Part shown: in pieces, positions 57,308 to 64,000 of the stretch
How the letters are laid out: each line of letters starts with the position of its first letter
Position numbering within the stretch: position 1 is the stretch's first letter
Assembly: GCF_019175385.1 (NCBI RefSeq)
Contig: NC_083337.1
Coordinates: 44,740,938 to 44,804,937 of the forward strand
Length of the DNA stretch: 64,000 nt
Source of the DNA: Lycium barbarum
Lineage: Eukaryota; Streptophyta; Magnoliopsida; Solanales; Solanaceae
Reading direction: 5' to 3'
Program-made: the position numbers and the translations under genes
The notes under the pieces: generated by a model
What the model saw: only the letters and a program-made list of their open reading frames with translations
The model's database searches: none
Told to the model about the DNA's origin: nothing

Positions 57308-59388
57308 AAAGAATGAACCAAGTAGCACCTCCAGAAAAATGGAGTTCTCTCGAGTCAGCTACTGGGTCCTACGAGTCTGGATCAAGATCACTTCCTTGTC
57401 TACCTGTGGGCATGAACATAGCGTCCAAAGAAAACGGACGTTAGTACGAACATTGTACTGAGTATGAGAGGCATAACTAATGAAGATACGTCAATGAGAA
57501 AAAAAAACATCAATAAGGAGCAACTGTACATGACTGTCACTTATAAAAGAAATAACACATGTTGTCTTACTCATAATCATCATCATATCATATATGCATA
57601 AATGTATAAGTTTCCTGTCCGTACCGGATCGGTGTGATAATCATTAGCCTGCGTCCAGGCCTCCCGCGTCCGGGGTATCATCTCATGCCGCCTACTAGTG
57701 GTGTCTGCCCATGCCATCTAGGCATGGTGTATACATATAGCTGCCCGCCTTAGCGGTGTCTGCCCGACCATATAGACACGGTGTGATAACATCGTATACA
57801 TATCTTAGACGCATCATACTCTCATCATATTATCATCATAATGCAGGACTGGAAACTCGAGACAGTTATACTCTATCGGGGTGACATAAGGTCGTGAACC
57901 CCCGATTCCATCATGGAGCATCTATAAATACTCTGCCTCACCTTGAAGGAACTAGTATATAAGGTGAGTGTAACAATAAATGACATTGTTAACTTTATAG
58001 GAACATCATATCATAGACTCTAGAATCTGTATACTCAACTCTATTGGCTCATAACATCTCTCTTTTCTCATATAGTCATTCATGAACATAGACTCTTAGC
58101 TTTCCGGAGTATAGAAGATTCATGGGAAAGAAAGAATAATCATGTCATAGAATTCATGCCATAGAAAGGAAGGACTAGCCTCACATACCTTTTGCGCTTA
58201 ACTAATCTATCACTTGATCGTTCTCCTTCGATGCTTGCGTTTCTACCTTCAAGAGGTTTCGCATTAACATTAGTTAATCGGTTATAAGAACGTTTTACTA
58301 TTTCTAGGGAAAATTGGGCAGCATTTCCTTTGTTTCTACTACTTTTCCCTCATTCTATATCAACTCCCATGCGTTCATAACAATATTCACAATATCACAA
58401 ACAACAATCATCATTCATCTACATTTCCCACAATTCACCATTTTCCTTCAATTTCTCCATAATTATGGTTATAGCTCACTATCGCGTTTTCTCATAAATA
58501 ATACTTATTCCATGGTCTAAATGTCATTAATAACATGTTTACAATCGCAACATATCGATAATCATGACTCAATCCAAACCTTTACCCAACAATGTCACTA
58601 TTCCCATATTTATGACCCATTTTCTATATCATTCTACAATCCATGGGTTTTTAACTTTCAACACCTTAAACAATCAAGAATGATCATAAAACTCACCTTA
58701 AATGATGGATGAACAACACTTGAGTAGAATTTCTCTTCTTGCACCAAAACCCTAACTCACTTCCCTTGAGTTTTCTTAGTGTAGATGAACTTTTACTAGG
58801 TCTCATACACTTGATTTCATGGATTGGGTGTAGTTGATCATAGTTTTCCCTTAGTTTCTTGTGGATGAATAATGGAGAAAGTTCTAGAGGTTTCTTGGTG
58901 TGTGGAGAAGTAGAAATGAAATGAATTAAAATGAGAGAAGGTTCCTTATATAAAATCTTGAAATCAGTCCCGATCGAGATATACGGTACAATCGACGAAG
59001 CGTCGATCGGATCGACAGAGCGTCGATCTGATCGTCGAAGTCGTTAAATTTCCAGTGAGCAACCTTTGATTTCCTTTCATTCTACGGTGAGAAGGACGGT
59101 CCGTCGAACTGATCGACGGAGCGTCGATCTGATCTGTCGAATGGTCTCGTGCTAACTCAATTCTACGGTACAATAGATGAATCGTCGGCCCGTCCGACGG
59201 TACAAAGAACGACCGTCGAACCCCCCTTTCGCAGAACTGCAGTGAAGTTTCATTTGACGAACTTTTCTCCCTTGCCTCTAACTTCTTTGGAATCTTAATT
59301 AGAATCATTAAGCATCCCTTCTTACTTGTAGGGACATCATGTACACCTTAAATTATGTTAGTCCATTCACCGCTGAGACTTCCCCGCT
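56936..59388 (-). mobile_element. Minus-strand LTR inserted in integrase, right end eroded
   Basis: It begins TGTCACGAACCGCCTAGGGG and shows the family boxes: GGACAAGACCCCATCG, an (AT)n tract at 57245-57303, GGACGTTAGTACGAACATTG (hairpin with one mismatch), CTGCCCGCCTTAGCGG, and GGGCAGCATTTCC near 58316. The last bases expected (CGAGGTGTAACA) are not present after CACCGCTGAGACTTCC. The text turns into UTR-like sequence, so the right border is approximate. Confidence 0.8.
58944..59235 (-). promoter_or_regulatory. LTR promoter with CGACGGAGCGTCGATC repeats
   Basis: The sense TATA box TATATAAGG is at 58944-58952. Upstream on the sense strand, at 58970-59225, are repeated GATCGAC and CGTCGATC words, for example GCGTCGATCGGATCGACAGA (59002), GATCGACGGAGCGTCGATCT (59112) and GTCGGCCCGTCCGACGG (59182). 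They occupy the same place as the palindromes of other LTRs but differ in sequence. Confidence 0.6.
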
Positions 59389-59417
59389 TTTCATAAACAA
59401 CAACCCAAAAATATCAT
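59389..59417 (-). mobile_element. Snippet of Tekay 3' UTR
   Basis: AACAACAACCCAAAAATATC resembles the UTR text CACAACAACCCATAATATCA near 20940. It is wedged between two LTR ends and suggests a deletion junction. Confidence 0.45.
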
Positions 59418-60396
59418 TGTCATGACCCAACTGATGAGCCGTGACGGGAGTCTGACCTCAAGTGACCAAACACCCCTATACTCGTATCTGAAATATACTG
59501 ATCATCAAAGGCCCATGAATGGCACAACTAATCTCATAAAAAGGAAACATCAGAACTCTATACAATCTGCATACATATATACACAATCATGTGGAAAAAC
59601 AACGCAAGCCAACTAGGCTGCTACATATACTGTACACAAAAGAATAGAAGCCGACAAGGCTACATCGTCTGACTAATACATACAACTATCTACAGACCTC
59701 TACTATAATTAAAGCGTAGAAAGGACGGGACAGGGCCCCATCATACCCATATGCATACACATCTCAAAAGGGGCATATCAAAACTGACTGTAGCTCTAGA
59801 TCGAATGGAGCGTACTGACCACTGCTAAATCTAGAGGTCCTACTGAGTTGGACTACCTGTCTGTCTCCCAGTACCTGCGGGAATGAACGCAGGCCCCCGA
59901 GCAACGGGGAGTCAGTACAAATAATGTACTGAGTATGTAAAGCAAAAGAGCAACATCATATATATATACACACGGGAATCATGGATAAGATATAAACTCA
60001 TAAGCTGAAATGACTGACTGTATGTACTTGTATGAACTAGTATCTACATGTACTTGTATGAACTAGTAGCTGCATAAATCTGTATGTCTAACAATGCCTC
60101 TGTGGGCGCATAATATGCATGCTCATGCCTATCAATGAAGGTCATACATCTGTATATAGGTGTGTATATAAAGCCTGATATATGCGCGTATATAATGCCT
60201 GTCTCTTTTCTCATATCATATTGGCCTCTCTGTGGCCATCATCATATACATTCCTGCAATACTTGGAGCCTGATTCTTATATCATCATAATAGTGCACCA
60301 ACTGATCAGGTGTTAATGCGTATATAACACCTGCTCCTTTCCATACCCCATATACATATAATACTTGCGTATATAACGCCTTCTGGTCACGGGTCA

Positions 60397-60427
<31 letters not shown>

Positions 60428-60521
60428 TATATAAATGAATGTAATGCATGAATAACTGTATACATAAAACTGGACCCATGAACAGAAGGAGTAATCACAA
60501 AGGGGGTACATGAACATCAAA

Positions 60522-60633
60522 GACCGAAATACTCCTAATACTTCTAAGAGTAGGGTAATATGAAATCTTGCTTACTCGACCGAAATACTCCTAATACTTC
60601 TAAGAGTAGAGTAATATGAAATCTTGCTTACTC
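60522..60633 (-). repeat. Recent 56-bp tandem duplication in the LTR
   Basis: Two adjacent 56-base copies starting GACCGAAATACTCCTAATAC (60522 and 60578) differ at one base (AGTAGGGTAA against AGTAGAGTAA). The near identity points to a recent slippage or unequal exchange. Confidence 0.9.
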
Positions 60634-61296
60634 GCTTATTGGATCACATCATAGGATCATGCCAAAAGAAGAAAAGGATAGCCTTAACATACCTTGACGT
60701 ATATCAAATCGTCTAACTCCTACTTCTCGACTTGTAAATCTACAATTAAGATGACATAGACTTCAGTAGACTAGGTACTTCACTTGCTAACCTCCTTTAG
60801 ATGCATAAAGAGCTTAACGAATCATGGAAAACATTTTTCTCATAAGCTTAACAACTCTTCAACTTCTCATTCACTTTAATACCAAACATAACCACAATAA
60901 CAACGCTTATATATCAAAATATATTCCAATCCATTCCCAATCATCTCTCCAAATAATCCTAAGCTACCATTTTTTCCTTCGTCACTTACCATTTTCACAA
61001 CTACCCCCTCTTGACTTAGAATCACTAAAACTCTTGATACTCAACTTAAATAGAAAGGTAGAAATCATTTACATACCTTGATGGGTCAAGAATCCCAAGA
61101 ATCACTTCACTTTAACTCCCTAAGCTCCATAACTTGAAGAAACCCTAGAAGCAACCTTTCTTCTTCACCATCTCGGGCTTACGAGATCCGGGTCTTGTCA
61201 AATCTTCACTAATGTGATGAAAATACTGGGAGGAAATATTTTAGGGTTTCCTAATTTTTGTAAAGAGGAAAATATGAAATGAAGTCGTGACCCGCA

Positions 61297-61505
61297 TTTT
61301 TATACTTGGAAGCCAAAAAGGCTACAGCGGTCCGGTTCGACTAGCGGGTCGACGGGCGGGTCGATGGCCTGTCGACGTGCTCGTCGACCTGCGCCTTCAG
61401 AATGCAGGGCTGCGGAACCTTGTCGACGCCATACAACGACGGCCCGTCGATCATAACTGGTGTCTACAGACTTTTCCCATTCAGCTCAGATCGCGTCGAT
61501 TCGAT
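61297..61505 (-). promoter_or_regulatory. LTR promoter with GTCGAC repeats
   Basis: The sense TATA box TATAAAAA is at 61297-61304. Upstream, at 61335-61505, are GCGGGTCGACGGGCGGGTCG (61345), GCCTGTCGACGTGCTCGTCG (61367) and CTTGTCGACGCC (61419): at least five GTCGAC or near copies. Confidence 0.6.
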
Positions 61506-61670
61506 TCGTTCAACTTATAATCCTGTAAATCACCAGGAATACCTGCTGGTACCGTTGCACACGGGGTAGGACACTTTCTATCTCCAAAACATAGGCTCGG
61601 GTCTCAATTCCCAAGGCCTACCCAACTACGAAACATAAGTTCTACCACTACGAAAACGAGGGGTGTAACA

Positions 61671-61800
61671 TTCTCCCCCCTTAGGAACATTCATCCTCGA
61701 ATGTTCGAACAATCCTGGGTTTTAAAGAATTTCAGCAGAGTTTCCCTTGTACCTATATCAGTCCGTCCTGTACACAACAACACAAAATAATCCTCACAGG
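61671..61800 (-). mobile_element. Polypurine tract, PPT hairpin and UTR remnant
   Basis: TTCTCCCCCCTTA is the polypurine tract (sense strand purines). AACATTCATCCTCGAATGTT at 61686-61705 is the conserved hairpin with one mismatch. UTR text (CAGAGTTTCCC) follows and stops at 61800, where a plus-strand LTR begins. Confidence 0.8.
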
Positions 61801-63193
61801 TGTTACACCCCATAGTTTCGTACGTGGAAATTTATAAGTGTTTGACGTTCTAAGTATAGATACTGGATTCCCTTCACGGATGTATGATATTATACGAAGT
61901 AATCCTATGGTCATGTCGGTTTACGTTCATATAATAAGCTATGGGAAACTCTGGGACCAAGCAAATCGAAGAAAATAAATTTGTCAAAAATTTGGAAAAA
62001 GTTGACAGAATGTTGGGTCAATTTTGGAGGGGTATATCTCCTAGTATATGGAGAGTTTTAAGGTGTTTCAAAAGCCTAAAATGAAGTTTGTCGAGTCTAG
62101 TTTCCAACGCAACAAACTGTTCATCGATAGAACATTGGAGTAGAGAATTATTGACGTTACAATTTCAGGTCACCGAGCAGAAACACATGCTACAGTGACC
62201 CAGCCCGAATTTGAACTAATATAAAAGGGGCTTGCCCCCTCTTTTTTCAGCCAAAATCTCTTCCAAACAATTCCAAAATGCTATAGAAAGTTCCCCAACT
62301 CTCAAACCTAAATTTCAGGCGTAAAACAACTATAATTCCCGAATTCCGATTCAGGCAACTTTTAGTTGCAAGTATAGAATCATATAGCACGCATGCGGTT
62401 CAGGTTTTAGGTGGAAAATTTAAGATATAGCGATATTAATAGGAGAAAGGTATGAATCTCCTATTATTAATGTTAATTTTGGTTTATTTACGGAGATAAA
62501 ACTGTCAAATAGCTGTATAATAGTTTTGTTGGTGGAAATATGGGATAAACCCCATATGGGTTGTTTATGGAGTATTTTTTGTGTTGAGAATATTATGATT
62601 AATGTTGGTATTGATGTTGTTGTTGTTGGTTGCTGGATTACGATTTTGGGCTAGGCATATAAACAGGGGAGATGCTGCCGAAATTTCGGCAGTTTCTAGA
62701 AAGACTTATTGGAAGGACTAAGACAAGCGTATAAAAGTGAGTCTAACAATATTATAAATTTTCTTGAATATAGATTTACGAGCCTGGGAGGATAAGCGTT
62801 GAGTAGTTAAAGTTAAGGCGACTAAAAAGGTATGTTAAGGCTTGCCCCTTTCTTTCAAAGGCATGATTCCTATGTTATGATTCCGTAAATGTTTCTACAA
62901 CCTCCTTGTTTTCAAAAGCTAGAAGTTCGTGACTCTTAAAGCTTTTTATGATGTTAAATGAAAAATTTTCTATGATGATTGTGACGATGATGATTCTCTT
63001 CTAGAAACTCCGAAGTTATGATTTGAGAGCATTATGAGATTATTGAGCCATTCCATGTATCTCTTGATAGTACTTATTGTTGATGGTCTCACCTCATGTT
63101 ACTCGTTCCCTCGAGGTAAGATATAGCAAAGATAATGATTCTATTTTCAACGCTATCTAAGTTCATGATTCTTGAGACTTCCAGGACATTATC
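61801..63193 (+). repeat. Plus-strand Tekay LTR, left part
   Basis: It begins TGTTACACCCCATAGTTTCG. TATA-type TATAAAAGGGGCTTGCCCC lies near 62221, after GGTCAC (62168-62173) and GTGACC (62195-62200), an inverted pair. The block GGTATGTTAAGGC is near 62829. It is cut at 63194 by the start of another LTR, and its right part must lie outside the window. Confidence 0.82.
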
Positions 63194-64000
63194 TGTTATG
63201 TCCCGTGTTTTCGCATATTTGGAAATCGAGAAAAATGAATAAGACTTGTGTGTTATAAGGAAATATTTTGATTCTAGATAATATGACTATGTTGGTTATG
63301 AAACTATTGGTGCTAAGTCATTGGGGAAGGCCGAGGGTAAATTTGGAATTTCGGAAATTAGTTTCGGGAATTACAAAACGAGACTTCAACGAATTGGGCC
63401 AAAAAAAAATTGGAACAAAATTTGAGCCCAAGTGTAAGGGGTGGCCGGCCAAGGCTTGGCCCAAGCCCCATTTTAAGTGGTCATGTGATTACCACATGAC
63501 CCTTAATCAAGTATATAGCATCCTTAGCTATTAGAATGTTCAAGAAACAAAAATTAAAACCATTGAGCTCCAAAAAAAAGGCTCTCGGCCGAAACCCCAT
63601 AGAAGAGAAAAGAAAATTTTCTAGCCTTGATCTTAGTCTTAAAAATATTGTTCTTCTTGTATTCGTAGAGTACGCAAGACGCTCTCCGACGTGATACAAG
63701 TAGTTTGGCGAAAGAGCGACGTTTGCGGCAAATCGGAATTTCAAGAAAAAGGTGAGAAATCTATGTTTTTATGTTATGAAATGGGTTTATATGTTATAGT
63801 GATTGATGTTGCATGAAGATTATGGAATGGTGCTGTGTTTGTGCATGGCGTGTGTGTGTGAGAAGGGTGTGTTTGGCCGTGAGCCATAATGTGGTGGAGG
63901 GGAGGTGAATTTGATTTTGTTTAGTTTGTTAGTTGTGTCGTTGTGGCATTTATGATGTAAATGAATGTTAAACGAATTGAATTGGCATTGAAAATGGTTG
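63194..64000 (+). repeat. Start of another LTR, TGTTATGTCCCG type, runs off the window
   Basis: TGTTATGTCCCGTGTTTTCG resembles the U3 end of the solo LTR at 14681-17894 (sense TGTTACATCCCGTATTCTCA) more than the main family. The perfect inverted repeat GGTCATGTG-ATTAC-CACATGACC lies at 63479-63501, just before TATATA at 63512-63517. No reading frame longer than about 90 codons, and none with a domain. Confidence 0.65.

Larger units (their letters stand above)
59418..61670 (-). repeat. 3' LTR of a minus-strand element (2253 bp)
   Basis: It begins TGTCATGACCCAACTGATG and ends CGAGGGGTGTAACA. The hairpin CAGTAC-N7-GTACTG is intact at 59913-59931. A polypurine tract and PPT hairpin follow on the right, so the element lay to the right and is now lost beyond 61800. 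Its left flank cannot be paired with a right one. Confidence 0.88.

Overview
This window is plant nuclear DNA made almost entirely of nested LTR retrotransposons. I found no host protein-coding gene, rRNA, tRNA or CRISPR array. The dominant family is a Ty3/gypsy chromovirus of the Tekay/Del type: single-frame gag-pol, integrase with GPY/F module and C-terminal chromodomain, tRNA-iMet primer site, and long LTRs of 2.3-3.2 kb. With a Solanaceae-like LINE and an Athila-like element, this suggests repeat-rich heterochromatin of a Solanaceae species (inference).

Layout, left to right. (1) 1-1192: minus-strand Tekay 3' LTR end and its integrase/chromodomain remnant. (2) 1193-10951: a minus-strand LTR split by a 7.8-kb insertion (1835-9599, target duplication ACAAC). 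Both outer ends of that insertion are the U3 end of an LTR, and its 4-kb core has no reading frame. (3) 10952-about 12900: 3' part of a LINE. (4) 13286-18300: a decayed minus-strand LTR holding a 3.2-kb solo LTR (14681-17894, duplication AATTA). (5) 18301-35479: a minus-strand Tekay element with a decayed gag-pol, split by a younger 9.06-kb minus-strand element (21029-30086, duplication AAAGG) that carries gag and part of protease but no reverse transcriptase, RNase H or integrase. (6) 35480-42066: 3' half of an Athila-like element with pol end, a candidate env-like reading frame, repeated polypurine-like motifs and a complete 3' LTR. (7) 42067-49209: 3' half of a plus-strand Tekay element, split by a solo LTR (42992-45423, duplication GATTC). 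(8) 49210-56935: 5' half of another plus-strand Tekay element, split by a solo LTR (52466-55219, duplication CATTC). (9) 56936-64000: a stack of LTR ends (two minus, two plus) running off the right edge.

The order of events can be read in part. The element at 49210 appears to have been the host for the one ending at 49209. That one later received the solo LTR and the Athila-like element. A deletion then joined the truncated 5' LTR of the 18301 element to the Athila-like pol at 35479/35480. The 21029-30086 element is the youngest clear event, because its LTRs are nearly identical and its gag has one frame-breaking base.

Two patterns cut across families. First, each LTR has a segment just upstream of its TATA box that differs from copy to copy but usually contains inverted repeats. 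One version (around TACGGACCGTA) is shared by Tekay LTRs and the unrelated Athila-like element. Second, a short hairpin, CAGTAC-N7-GTACTG next to TGACGTCC, recurs in most LTRs. With the conserved hairpin beside the polypurine tract, the U3-U3 element and the gag-only element, these are the best candidates for something new. All coding regions of the chromovirus family here are broken.
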